From CAYGTS01 sp964352905 (GTDB lineage Bacteria > Pseudomonadota > Gammaproteobacteria > JAHCLG01), in contig CAYGTS010000002.1 in assembly GCA_964352905.1 (NCBI GenBank), positions 1 to 56,525 of the forward strand: a stretch of 56,525 bases of DNA, given 5' to 3'. A program made the translations under genes and the position numbers. Positions 7,607 to 16,565 of this stretch are shown in pieces. Each line of letters starts with the position of its first letter. Positions within the stretch are counted from its first letter, which is position 1. Under the pieces are notes generated by a model. It worked only from the letters and a program-made list of their open reading frames with translations, was not told where the DNA came from and made no database searches.

Positions 7607-8485
7607 TCATGCATCATCCTGCACAATCAGGGCTTTTAATTTTTTAATGGCATTGGCTTCCAGCTGGCGTACGCGCTCAGCAGAAACTTGATATTTTGTG
7701 GCTAAGTCTTGTAAGGTGGCTTTGTGATCGTGTAACCAACGTAATTGCAGAATATCTTGCGAACGTTGATCGAGTTTATCAAATGCATCGCTCAATTTAT
7801 CTTGATAATTGTTTTGCCAATTATCGGTTTCAGCTAATTGTGCGGGATCGCCCGCATTACTTTCAAGGTAAGCTGCAGGTGCAAAAGTGTGATTGTCTTC
7901 ATCATCAGCTGGCGCATCAAATGTGGCATCAATGGCATTCATGCGGGCTTCCATTTCCAAAACATCCTTGGTGGAAACATTTAATTCTTTAGCAACGTTG
8001 GCGACTTCTTCCTGTGAAAACCAGCCTAAGCGTTGTTTCATTTTACGCAAGTTAAAAAATAATTTACGTTGCGCTTTGGTTGTTGCAACTTTAACAATTC
8101 GCCAATTACGTAAGATAAATTCATGAATCTCAGCTTTAATCCAGTGCACGGCAAAGGTCACTAACCGCACACCTAGTTCAGGGTTAAAACGTTTGACCGC
8201 TTTCATTAATCCAATATTGCCTTCTTGGATCAGATCAGCTTGTGCTAAACCATAGCCGGCATAACTTCTTGCCACACGTACAACAAAACGTAAATGCGAC
8301 ATAACTAGTTTACGTGCTGCTTCTAAGTCTTGTTGCTGTTGCAAACGGTTGGCAAGATCTTGTTCTTCTTCTGCACTTAGCATTGGAACTTGGTTAACAC
8401 GGTAAATATAGGCATCAAGATTACCCAGCGGAAGGGATGCTTCATAAGCAACTAATTGATTATTTGTTAAGATGGTGTCTTTCAT
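7607..8485 (-). CDS. rpoH: Heat-shock sigma factor RpoH (sigma-32)
   Basis: A 292-residue sigma-70 family protein. The RpoH box QRKLFFNLR is at residues 139-147, the hallmark of sigma-32. Region 2 (DLIQEGNIGLMKAVKRFN, TFAVHWIKAEIHEFI) and the region 4 HTH (VSAERVRQLEANAIKKLK) are present. It directs RNA polymerase to heat-shock promoters. ATG 8485 (MKDTILTNN) is preferred to an upstream in-frame ATG because it matches the usual RpoH start. Its stop abuts the right target duplication of repeat B2. It lies downstream of apaH on the same strand, with a 44-bp gap. Confidence 0.95.
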   Translation of the reverse strand: MKDTILTNNQLVAYEASLPLGNLDAYIYRVNQVPMLSAEEEQDLANRLQQQQDLEAARKLVMSHLRFVVRVARSYAGYGLAQADLIQEGNIGLMKAVKRFNPELGVRLVTFAVHWIKAEIHEFILRNWRIVKVATTKAQRKLFFNLRKMKQRLGWFSQEEVANVAKELNVSTKDVLEMEARMNAIDATFDAPADDEDNHTFAPAAYLESNAGDPAQLAETDNWQNNYQDKLSDAFDKLDQRSQDILQLRWLHDHKATLQDLATKYQVSAERVRQLEANAIKKLKALIVQDDA

Positions 8486-8529
8486 AATGGCGCAAGTATA
8501 GCAGCACTTAGCAGGATTATGCAACGGCG

Positions 8530-9381
8530 CTAATGCAATGAACTATCATCAAGTTGGCGATGTTGCGAGCTTGCCACTTGTGTTCTAATGCGAGTTTCAA
8601 GGCATAGAGCGGTTAAGAATCCGCCCCAAACACAGCCAGTATCAATTGCGAAAATTGTGGGGTTGTAGCTTATTCCTTGCAAGGACGCCCAATGACCCAT
8701 AACAATGTTAAGATCTTGGGATTGGCGGTTGGGCACATTAAACCAAGAGTGGTAGGTTTTCTCCTGGGTGCCAAAAGGACCTTTAGACTTGAGATCAATA
8801 TAGCCATCATCGGTGCAATAGCGCATGCGTGTAAAACAATTAGTGATAAAGCGAATACGATCCCAACCGCTAAGGGCAGCATGCCAATGTTTAGGCTCAT
8901 CACCATAAAGGTTTTGCATAAACTCTGGGTAGTCTTCAGAACGTAAGAGAGTTTCAATTTCAGCAGCATATTTCATAATCTGATTAAAATCCCAATTAGG
9001 GTGAACGCCAGCGTGTACCATTAAATAATCTAATTGTTGGTCATAGTGTGCTAGTTTTTGCTGGCGCAGCCAATGAATATATTCATCACACTGTTTGCTA
9101 TTAAGCAAATTTTTCAATGTATCTTTTTTGCGCAAAGCAATAGTGCCAGCATGCACGGCTAATAAATGTAGATCGTGATTGCCCAGCGTCACAATGGTTG
9201 AAGAGGCAGGTAATTCTTTAATGAATTTTAGTACTTTCAGTGACTGCGGGCCACGATTAACCAAATCACCAGTAAACCATAATTGGTCGCGTTTCTCATC
9301 GTAATCAATTGCAGCAAGTAAACGCTGTAATTCGTCATAACATCCTTGCACATCGCCAATCGCATAAGTTGCCACGGTCAC
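8530..9381 (-). CDS. apaH: Symmetrical bis(5'-nucleosyl)-tetraphosphatase ApaH
   Basis: A 283-residue calcineurin-like phosphoesterase. It shows GDVQGCYDEL near residue 9, GDLVNRGP, GNHD and a later VHAGVHP, all metal-binding motifs of the family. It splits Ap4A into two ADP, lowering dinucleoside polyphosphates that rise in stress. It lies 7 bases downstream of apaG on the same strand, the usual order. Confidence 0.94.
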   Translation of the reverse strand: MTVATYAIGDVQGCYDELQRLLAAIDYDEKRDQLWFTGDLVNRGPQSLKVLKFIKELPASSTIVTLGNHDLHLLAVHAGTIALRKKDTLKNLLNSKQCDEYIHWLRQQKLAHYDQQLDYLMVHAGVHPNWDFNQIMKYAAEIETLLRSEDYPEFMQNLYGDEPKHWHAALSGWDRIRFITNCFTRMRYCTDDGYIDLKSKGPFGTQEKTYHSWFNVPNRQSQDLNIVMGHWASLQGISYNPTIFAIDTGCVWGGFLTALCLETRIRTQVASSQHRQLDDSSLH

Positions 9382-9388
9382 CCTCTCG

Positions 9389-9769
9389 TTAGTTAATCAT
9401 GTTAGGAGCACTTAATGAAAAAATAGGGATTTCAGCATTAAAATGTTGATTATTATCGTTCACCATATGATAACTGCCTTGCATTGAAGCAATGGGTGTT
9501 GCAATGGCGGCACTACTGGTATATTGATATTCTTTACCAGGCTGTATCAGTGGTTGTTTACCGACCACACCAACACCACGGATTTCATGAACATCACCAT
9601 TGGCATCAGTAATTATCCAGTGACGTGATAATAGTTTAGCTGCAATATTACCGCAATTTTTTATAGTAATTGTGTAAGCGAAGACAAAGTGTGAATCATC
9701 GACATTAGAATACTCTGGCAAGTATTGTGTTTTCACGCTGATTTCTATTTTGTTGATTACTTCTGACAT
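9389..9769 (-). CDS. apaG: ApaG protein
   Basis: A 126-residue fibronectin-III-like beta-sandwich protein of the ApaG family (Co2+/Mg2+ efflux-associated in older literature; biochemical role unclear). Recognisable stretches are FAYTITIKNCG, RHWIITDANG, GVGVVGKQPLIQPG and MQGSYHMV. ATG 9769 (MSEVINKIEIS) matches the family N terminus; an upstream ATG would add 14 residues. In most gammaproteobacteria apaG follows ksgA directly. Here an inverted EamA gene and three repeats lie between. Confidence 0.93.
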   Translation of the reverse strand: MSEVINKIEISVKTQYLPEYSNVDDSHFVFAYTITIKNCGNIAAKLLSRHWIITDANGDVHEIRGVGVVGKQPLIQPGKEYQYTSSAAIATPIASMQGSYHMVNDNNQHFNAEIPIFSLSAPNMIN

Positions 9770-9904
9770 GGGGAAATCGAATAGTTTAAAATTTAAGTAG
9801 GACTTTACCATATCTGCTTTTAGCAGGGAAATTATTTATAACTTACGATAAACCCCAGTGGTCACTCGATTTTTGCTGGGTGTATACCACTTGCTTTACA
9901 CAAG

Positions 9905-9953
9905 CAGCGATTCCCCAAATATGGCTGTTCCCAAGCTACAGCGGGAATTGCCG
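9905..9953. mobile_element. Minimal family B repeat (B3), 49 bp
   Basis: The tips are CAGCGATTCCC and CGGGAATTGCCG. Exact 9-bp duplications TTACACAAG lie at 9896-9904 and 9954-9962. It keeps only the tips and one module (CCAAATATGGCTGTTCCC), so the whole hairpin core is missing. Confidence 0.9.
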
Positions 9954-10025
9954 TTACACAAGCGCGAAGCTTGTTACCATTGCGAATGTACGATAGACTA
10001 ATCGCCTAGTTTATGTGTGGTGTTT

Positions 10026-10946
10026 ATGCAGAATACTAAGAAAAATTGGCAAGGGTATTTATTTTTATTGCTTGCTCAGCTGATGGTTGGCATTTGTATT
10101 GTAGGCTCCAAAGCCTTGTTAATGACAATGCCAGCGGTGTTTATTTTATTTATTCGCTTTAGTATTGGCTTTCTATTTTTGTTGTTTACTCATCTTGCGA
10201 TCAGTAAAGAAAAATTCCAGCCTTTAAAAAAATTATCCCAAAAAGATTGGGGTATAATTTTTGCCCAAGCGCTTTGTGCAGGCGCACTTTTTAATATATT
10301 ACTATTGTGGGGTTTAGATTATACCACCGCCAGTGTTGCTGGCATTATTACCAGCATGCTACCTGCTATTGTGGTGGTGTTTTCTATTCTTTTGCTTAAA
10401 GAAAAAGTGACGCTATATACTGTGTTGTGTATCTCTTTTGCTGTAATTGGACTTATGGTGATTAATGCGCATAGCTTGCATATTGATAATACCCAACAAA
10501 TCTACGGTGGCTTTATTATTTTATTATCATTACTACCGGAAGCTGCTTACTATATCATGGCTAAAAAACACAAAAATAAGTTGCCGATTTTTTTAGTTTC
10601 GGCATTAATGAATATTATTAATGTGCCTATTTTTTTATTGGGTTTGTTTATTATTCATCATAATAGTGTCACACTACAAGTGCTCGGTCACGAATGGCTA
10701 TTATTATTTATCGTTGGCATGACATCAGCGCTGTTTTATGTGTTTTGGTTTTTAGGTTGTCAACAAGTGCAAGGTTCCAATGCAGGTCTCACTACCGCAT
10801 TTATGCCTATCGCAACATTAACGATTGCCTATTTATTTTTACATGAGAAAGTAACAGTACTGCAATTTTTAGGCATGGTATTAGTGATCTTATCGATTTT
10901 TTTGAATGTGTTGAAACCCAAAAAAAATATCTTTACTAAGTTGTAA
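10026..10946 (+). CDS. EamA/DMT-family transporter
   Basis: A protein of about 306 residues with some ten hydrophobic segments in two homologous EamA halves (first about residues 10-140, second about 165-300). This is the drug/metabolite transporter superfamily; the substrate cannot be read from sequence. ATG 10026 is preferred; GTG 10017 is in frame and no clear Shine-Dalgarno decides. It is transcribed against its neighbours and interrupts the ksgA-apaG junction. Repeat B3 is upstream and A5 is at its 3' end. The stop TAA is formed by the first bases of A5. Confidence 0.85.
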   Translation: MQNTKKNWQGYLFLLLAQLMVGICIVGSKALLMTMPAVFILFIRFSIGFLFLLFTHLAISKEKFQPLKKLSQKDWGIIFAQALCAGALFNILLLWGLDYTTASVAGIITSMLPAIVVVFSILLLKEKVTLYTVLCISFAVIGLMVINAHSLHIDNTQQIYGGFIILLSLLPEAAYYIMAKKHKNKLPIFLVSALMNIINVPIFLLGLFIIHHNSVTLQVLGHEWLLLFIVGMTSALFYVFWFLGCQQVQGSNAGLTTAFMPIATLTIAYLFLHEKVTVLQFLGMVLVILSIFLNVLKPKKNIFTKL

Positions 10947-10986
10947 TTATTCAGTAAATTCACCTTCAGACTTGCTGAATAGATAC
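10943..10986. mobile_element. Minimal family A repeat (A5), 44 bp
   Basis: The two tips (GTAATTATTCA and TGAATAGATAC) are joined by a short AT-rich segment with no core. Flanking octamers do not match. Its first bases complete the last codon and give the stop of the EamA gene. Confidence 0.75.
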
Positions 10987-11013
10987 GTTAATTGTTTAAT
11001 AAACAGTAGGTTC

Positions 11014-11196
11014 CGTCATTGCGACTGTCGCACTTCGTTCGCAGTGACCGGCGAAGTGCGAAGCAATCCAGGGTTAGGATCTTCGATTTTGCAAGATTTC
11101 ACTGTGCAAGCTATCGATTCTACCGCATTAGCTCACACCACCTTAACATCTCATTCATTGGCTCTCGCCAGGTTGCTTCACTTCGTTTGCAATGAC
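11014..11196. repeat. Decayed palindromic repeat with GTCATTGCGA ends
   Basis: The left part (about 11014-11075) reads GTCATTGCGAC...GAAGCAATCCAG. The right part (about 11168-11196) reads GGTTGCTTCACTTCG...GCAATGAC, an inverted counterpart. Repeats with a GTCATTGCGA...GAAGCAATC consensus occur in many bacterial genomes. The stretch between the arms holds no recognised gene. It fills the gap between A5 and the ksgA stop. Confidence 0.6.
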
Positions 11197-11203
11197 AGCT
11201 AAT

Positions 11204-11986
11204 TTATTCGCTGCTTAAATAATTGCTAATTTTGGCAAAATCCTGGATAGATAACTGCTCTGCACGTAAATTAAAATCAATATCAATTTTTTCTAATTCT
11301 TCACTAGCAATAAGATTTTTCAAACTATTGCGTAACGTTTTGCGGCGCTGACCAAAAGCATCTTGTACAACAGCTTTAAAGGTGACAAGATTTTCAACTT
11401 GTACAGGTTTGTGTTGAAAGGGAATTAAACGGATAACACTGGATTCAACTTTAGGTGGTGGATCAAAAGCGGTATTGCCAACGTTAAATAATAATTCGAC
11501 TTGGCAATAGTATTGCACCATTACACTCAAACGACCATAATTTTTAGTACCAGGAGTAGCACTTATGCGTTCCGCTACTTCTTTTTGTAACATAAAATGC
11601 ATATCTTTAATTAAAGACAGTTGATCTAAGAAATGAAAAATTAACTCAGTTCCAACATTATACGGTAAATTACCAAATAATCGTAACGGCTGCTTAGGTT
11701 TAGCAAATTTTGAGAAATCAAAGCGCAAGGCATCATGCTGGTGAATAACTAACTTAGCACTATTAGCGCATTTCTTCTTGAGCAAAGGAATGACATCAGA
11801 ATCAATCTCAATCACATTCAGGGTTGTAACATGTGGTAATATGGATTGAGTTAAAGCACCTAAACCAGGCCCAATTTCAATTAAATTATCATCTGCAATA
11901 GGATCAATCGCCGTGATAATGTCATCAATAATTTGATGATCAATTAAAAAATGTTGCCCAAATTGTTTGCGTGCGTGATGATGCAT
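11204..11986 (-). CDS. rsmA: 16S rRNA dimethyladenosine methyltransferase KsgA/RsmA
   Basis: A 260-residue Rossmann methyltransferase. It shows FGQHFLID at the N terminus, the SAM-binding motif IEIGPGLGALT and the catalytic NLPYNVGTE. It dimethylates two adjacent adenosines near the 3' end of 16S rRNA during 30S maturation. It starts 4 bases after the pdxA stop, as the fourth gene of the lptD-surA-pdxA-ksgA unit. Confidence 0.96.
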   Translation of the reverse strand: MHHHARKQFGQHFLIDHQIIDDIITAIDPIADDNLIEIGPGLGALTQSILPHVTTLNVIEIDSDVIPLLKKKCANSAKLVIHQHDALRFDFSKFAKPKQPLRLFGNLPYNVGTELIFHFLDQLSLIKDMHFMLQKEVAERISATPGTKNYGRLSVMVQYYCQVELLFNVGNTAFDPPPKVESSVIRLIPFQHKPVQVENLVTFKAVVQDAFGQRRKTLRNSLKNLIASEELEKIDIDFNLRAEQLSIQDFAKISNYLSSE

Positions 11987-11990
11987 GATG

Positions 11991-12977
11991 TTAATTCAAA
12001 CTCCCAGAGGCATTAGTTATATAATCAAATGCTGTGTCATAGGCGTATTTTATGCTGGTACTATTAATCTGATTACTACCAACTAAATCAAGTGCTGTGC
12101 CGTGTGCAGGGGATGTTCTTAAGATCGGCAAGCCAAGGGTAACATTGGCACAATGTGAAAAATCAGCATACTTGATGACACTTAAACCTTGATCGTGATA
12201 CATCGCTACAAAAATATCTGCTTGATTCAGATACTTCTCGGTAAATAAGGTATCGGCGGGCAAACTGCCTATCACATTGATCCCTTGTTGTTGTAACTCA
12301 GTAATCACAGGATTAATAATATCTAATTCTTCATTACCTAAAAAACCATTTTCACCTGCGTGTGGATTTAAGCCTGCAACATAAATACTGGGTTTAGCAA
12401 GCCCAAAATAGTGTTGGCAGTCATGATGAATAATATTTAATACAGCCGTTAGCTTTTTTTTAGTGATTTTTTGGCTAACTTCCTTTAAAGGTATGTGTGT
12501 TGTCACAAGCGCTACACGCATATGTGGATTAACAAGCATCATCACCGCTGGCCGTTGCGCTAAATTAGCTATCCATTCAGTTTGCCCAGTAAAGCTAAAC
12601 CCAGCCTGTTGAATAACCGCTTTATGAACGGGATTAGTGACTAATGCATTAAATTCTGCCCTAAGACAGGCTTTTGTCGCAAGGGTTAAACAATTTAATA
12701 CAAAAGCACTATTACCGGTATCTAATTTTCCGGGTACAACTGGATTAGTTAATTTTACTGGGTAAACGTGTAGGTGATTTTTTATAAATTCAGTTGGGGG
12801 ATTGTTAGGATCGTAAAATGTAAGCGTAATGTTTTTTTTTAATTGTTGCGCACGCGCTTGAATGAAATCCGGATCACCAAAAACGACACAGGGACAAGGT
12901 AGATCCATTTCATGCAGCAATAGCGTTAACTCAGGTCCTATGCCTGCAGGTTCGCCAAGTGTTAACGCTATTCGCAT
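11991..12977 (-). CDS. pdxA: 4-hydroxythreonine-4-phosphate dehydrogenase PdxA
   Basis: A 328-residue enzyme of pyridoxal phosphate synthesis that oxidises 4-phosphohydroxy-L-threonine. The N terminus ALTLGEPAGIGPEL and the metal-site histidine motifs VTTHIPLKEV, AGLNPHAGENG and YHDQGLSVIKY are intact. ATG 12977 follows GGAT at suitable spacing; a TTG six bases upstream is in frame but less likely. It lies 8 bases downstream of surA. Confidence 0.95.
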   Translation of the reverse strand: MRIALTLGEPAGIGPELTLLLHEMDLPCPCVVFGDPDFIQARAQQLKKNITLTFYDPNNPPTEFIKNHLHVYPVKLTNPVVPGKLDTGNSAFVLNCLTLATKACLRAEFNALVTNPVHKAVIQQAGFSFTGQTEWIANLAQRPAVMMLVNPHMRVALVTTHIPLKEVSQKITKKKLTAVLNIIHHDCQHYFGLAKPSIYVAGLNPHAGENGFLGNEELDIINPVITELQQQGINVIGSLPADTLFTEKYLNQADIFVAMYHDQGLSVIKYADFSHCANVTLGLPILRTSPAHGTALDLVGSNQINSTSIKYAYDTAFDYITNASGSLN

Positions 12978-12985
12978 GATCAATC

Positions 12986-13921
12986 CTATTTAAGATCAAT
13001 TTTTACGTAAGAAACTGAACGCAGACTTTTCACCCATTTAACAACAGCTTCTTCAAATTTTTTAGCGTAAACCATTTTTTCAGCTTGTTGATAGGTTAAG
13101 CTACCCGGTTTGTTTTTTGATTTAACTGCTATGACTTTAAGAATATGATAACCATTACCCGCTTTAATGGGATCCGATATTTGGCCTGACTGCATATGAG
13201 CTACTTTATTAGCAAAAACTTCAGGCAGATCAGTAATGGAACGCCAACCTAAATCATTACTCTGAATGTTGGCTTGATTTTTTAACGCAGCAGCAAGACT
13301 TGCTTTGTCGCTAACAAGATGTTGGGCCAACTTTTCTGCAGCTTGTGCTTGTGATTTGTCATTGATATCGGCAACGGGAATGAGAATGTCTTCTATTTTA
13401 TAGAGCTTTAATTTATTGTCGCCTTGTTGATCTAACAATTTAAGTACGGCAGCTTTGTTGATAGTGATACTGCGGCCAACAGCAGCTTGCTGTACGCGAC
13501 TCAAAATAATTTGTTCACGAATATTATTGCGGTAAGTATCAAAGTTAACACCTTGGCGCAGAATAGTTTGCTTCATTTGCTCGGGTGTTAAGTGATTTGC
13601 TTGGGCGATTCTTTTTAAGGCATCGTTTAAGGTTTTCTCATCAACTGTAATGCCTACCTCTTTGGCTTTTTGTAATTGTAATTTCGCATCAATCAAATGT
13701 TCTAGCACTTGTTTAGCCAATGTTTTTTCAGGAGGAACAGCCATATGTTGTTCAATATACTGTTGCTTAATAATATTAACCTGATTATTTAACTCTGTTT
13801 GTGTAATCACCTGATCATTAACATAAGCAACAATGTCATTCAGTGACTCACCTTGTGCAAACACACTGCTAACAAAAATGAACACGAGTGAGGTTATTAA
13901 AAAATTAATCTTCTTCATCAT
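12986..13921 (-). CDS. surA: Periplasmic chaperone SurA, short form
   Basis: A 311-residue protein with a signal peptide (MKKINFLITSLVFIFVSSVF, cleaved near AQG). A SurA N-terminal chaperone module (LNDIVAYVNDQVITQTEL) is followed by a single parvulin domain (about residues 170-270, with DLGW and GYHILKV). E. coli SurA has about 428 residues and two parvulin domains, so one appears to be absent. SurA delivers outer membrane proteins, including LptD, to the BAM machinery. Its start overlaps the lptD stop. Confidence 0.9.
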   Translation of the reverse strand: MMKKINFLITSLVFIFVSSVFAQGESLNDIVAYVNDQVITQTELNNQVNIIKQQYIEQHMAVPPEKTLAKQVLEHLIDAKLQLQKAKEVGITVDEKTLNDALKRIAQANHLTPEQMKQTILRQGVNFDTYRNNIREQIILSRVQQAAVGRSITINKAAVLKLLDQQGDNKLKLYKIEDILIPVADINDKSQAQAAEKLAQHLVSDKASLAAALKNQANIQSNDLGWRSITDLPEVFANKVAHMQSGQISDPIKAGNGYHILKVIAVKSKNKPGSLTYQQAEKMVYAKKFEEAVVKWVKSLRSVSYVKIDLK

Positions 13922-16482
13922 AAAGCCCTTTGTCTTGTAAAACTATCGTTATAACCAGGAATGCCGGAAGTCAGAATACCATCAGCACCACCTGTTCCCA
14001 CATTGCCAAAGCCTTTTAATAGCAATTGCAGAAAGACACGCTTATCATAGCGTGGCGTTAGATTATCATTTCTGCCTGCCAGTGTGCGACCCGCAACTAA
14101 ACGGGTTGCCCAGCAGCAAGTGTCGTATTGTACACCAAAAACAAAACTTTTGGCAGCAGGCGTATTAGCAGCTGAAGTATTAGTTATCACACCTAACACG
14201 CTGATATTTTTATTAATCCCCCAGTTACTGCCCAAACTGGTTTGATGCGCGGCAGCTAACAGTTCTGTTTGACCGGCTAAGATACCCAGTTGGCGCATAT
14301 AGCTGTAAGAAATATAAAAAATATGCCGCGGCGTATTAAAATAATTAAAGGTAATCGTATTGTTGGTAAAATTACGCTGATTCCAATTAAACGCAGCATT
14401 ATCGGTGATGGTTGTGTGCGGAATTAAGGTCACTTGCGAAATCAATGCAATCGGTGAAAAGCTTTTATTATAACTCGGATCAACATTGGTGATAGTACAG
14501 TAAGGTTGGCGACACAGTGTCACCTTGCGATCTTGCATATAGTAAGTTTGGCCGATGCTAACTCGCGCTTTTTCAATACCATTATCACCGTTTAATAAAC
14601 GTGAGGTTAAACCATAGGCTAATTGATTGGCATTTTGCAAGCGATCTAAACCTGCGAACTCATTAGTGCGAAACATTTGATCGTAAGTGAAGGTTTGATT
14701 AATCGTATCAAAAACAGGAATATCATTTTGGTTGCGAAAAGGCACGTTGAGATAAAACAATCGCGGCTCTAAGGTTTGTTCATAGTGGTGCTGTAAGAGA
14801 TCGGTATTCCTTATAAAGGTTAAACCACTATCAACATCAAAAATCGGTGTCGTACGTGTAATACTACTTTCTGGCCAAGCAGCAGTATTAATATCATATT
14901 GTAGCGCGCGTAATTGTAAGGTTGGAATAATATAACCGGGCATGGTAACGATAGGCAAGCTAATGGCTGGTTGTAATTCGGCACGTTTAGCGTTGGCATA
15001 GGGTAACCCACTGAGTGGATCATTAAATATTTCAGGGGAATGCCTGAAATTAACCAGTTGTGAGTTCAACGATATAACAAATGGGCCAAACTGCGGAAAT
15101 TCAGCATTCGCATCCAGTTCGGGCAATTGTTGATATTGATCAAAATAAGTGACCTCATTGATAGGGTGTAGGGTTTGGTATTTCTGAACTAAACCTTGCA
15201 AATCCCAAATATTATTAACATAACGAATTTGCGCATGTTGCAGAAGCTGGTTAGCAAAAACATTATTGGGTGGTGTATCTCCTGGAAAATCTTGAAAGAA
15301 GTAATCATCACTCACATGATTGTATTGTAAATTGGCTTGCCAATGTTCATTAAAATCGGTTGTTTGGTTAAAGAAAATAAATTTACGGTTGTCACTAAAA
15401 CTTTCAACACGTTCTCGCGCTGCAAGTGGTTTGTTTGGGAATGTAGCATTGATGGATTGCTGAAAACTTTTGAAAGCGCGATCATGCGGTAAATAGCCAA
15501 AGTGCAGCATGCCGCTGGTCATATTTGTGACATAGCGCAACATATTTCGATACATGACACCACGCTTAGAAAGATAATTGGGGGTAAAAGTGTCATCCGC
15601 ATTGGGTAGTAAATTTAAATAAAAAGGTAAATTTAAACTCTGGCCAGAGCGCGAAGAGTAATCATATTCAGGGAGTAAAAAACCAGTTTTACGACGATTG
15701 TCAATTGGGAAGCTCATGTAGGGAACATATAAAAGCGGTGTGCCAGCGATGTAGAATAAAGCATTCTTGGCTGTGCCGCGCCCCGCTTGGCGATCAAGCG
15801 AGATACGCTTCGCAGTAACATGCCAGGCTAATTTATTCGGCTGACAAGTTGTATAAGAGCCTTGGTAAATATTAATAATTCCCGATTTGGGCTGTGCAAT
15901 TTTTTTGGCATGCCCCCAGGCGACTAATCCTTGTAGTTTTTTTGTTTTTGCCTGCGTTTTTTCTGGCTCTAGGGAAGGTTGCGCCTTAAGTAAAACACGA
16001 TAATAGGCATCAACAATTTTAGCTTGTTTTGTTTGCAAATAAACTTGCCCATAACGACCGGTTAATAATTTACCTGGCTCGTATAAACGGATATTGCCAT
16101 AGAGTTTAATCAGGCTAATTTTCTTTGTCTTAGGATCACGAATCAAAATGGCCTTATTCGCGGTAATACGCTTACCAGGCTGACTTACTGAAACGTTGCG
16201 TAGATTAGAAGCTCCTTGTTGTGAAAATAAAATAGATTCACCATCAATTTCTATTTTGTCAGCGGGTAAGGGTTCATTGTTAACGGGTGATACAAATAAA
16301 TTGGGTTCTTGATAATAACCTTTGCAGAGGCTTTCTGAATCCACATCAGGAAGCCAACCAATCGCGCGTGCAACCTGCTGCGCATCCTGTGCTTGGCCGT
16401 GTGCCGTTTGCACGAAGGCTATTACAGCGATCAAACTCGTACAGAGAATGCTTAATAAAATGGTTACATAAGATTGTTTCAT
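13918..16482 (-). CDS. lptD: LPS-assembly protein LptD
   Basis: An 854-residue outer membrane protein. It has a signal peptide (about residues 1-30), an OstA/LptA-like N-terminal domain (about 60-200) and a large beta-barrel (KTGFLLPEYDYSSRSG onward). It places lipopolysaccharide in the outer leaflet together with LptE. The four cysteines that pair in E. coli LptD have counterparts at C53, C213 and the doublet C789-C790, so the disulfide-controlled maturation is probably conserved. It heads the lptD-surA-pdxA-ksgA unit and is divergent from amgK across 83 bp. Confidence 0.96.
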   Translation of the reverse strand: MKQSYVTILLSILCTSLIAVIAFVQTAHGQAQDAQQVARAIGWLPDVDSESLCKGYYQEPNLFVSPVNNEPLPADKIEIDGESILFSQQGASNLRNVSVSQPGKRITANKAILIRDPKTKKISLIKLYGNIRLYEPGKLLTGRYGQVYLQTKQAKIVDAYYRVLLKAQPSLEPEKTQAKTKKLQGLVAWGHAKKIAQPKSGIINIYQGSYTTCQPNKLAWHVTAKRISLDRQAGRGTAKNALFYIAGTPLLYVPYMSFPIDNRRKTGFLLPEYDYSSRSGQSLNLPFYLNLLPNADDTFTPNYLSKRGVMYRNMLRYVTNMTSGMLHFGYLPHDRAFKSFQQSINATFPNKPLAARERVESFSDNRKFIFFNQTTDFNEHWQANLQYNHVSDDYFFQDFPGDTPPNNVFANQLLQHAQIRYVNNIWDLQGLVQKYQTLHPINEVTYFDQYQQLPELDANAEFPQFGPFVISLNSQLVNFRHSPEIFNDPLSGLPYANAKRAELQPAISLPIVTMPGYIIPTLQLRALQYDINTAAWPESSITRTTPIFDVDSGLTFIRNTDLLQHHYEQTLEPRLFYLNVPFRNQNDIPVFDTINQTFTYDQMFRTNEFAGLDRLQNANQLAYGLTSRLLNGDNGIEKARVSIGQTYYMQDRKVTLCRQPYCTITNVDPSYNKSFSPIALISQVTLIPHTTITDNAAFNWNQRNFTNNTITFNYFNTPRHIFYISYSYMRQLGILAGQTELLAAAHQTSLGSNWGINKNISVLGVITNTSAANTPAAKSFVFGVQYDTCCWATRLVAGRTLAGRNDNLTPRYDKRVFLQLLLKGFGNVGTGGADGILTSGIPGYNDSFTRQRAL

Positions 16483-16565
16483 CGCTTATAAATTTATTTC
16501 CCCGATAGATGTTGGACTGTATCACAATCCACGCTAAAATCGCAGGCTTTTAACGGTGGAAATTT

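Noticed and set aside
10972..11202. Plus-strand open frame of 76 codons before ksgA
   Set aside because: It overlaps repeat A5 and the GTCATTGCGA-type repeat and resembles no protein.
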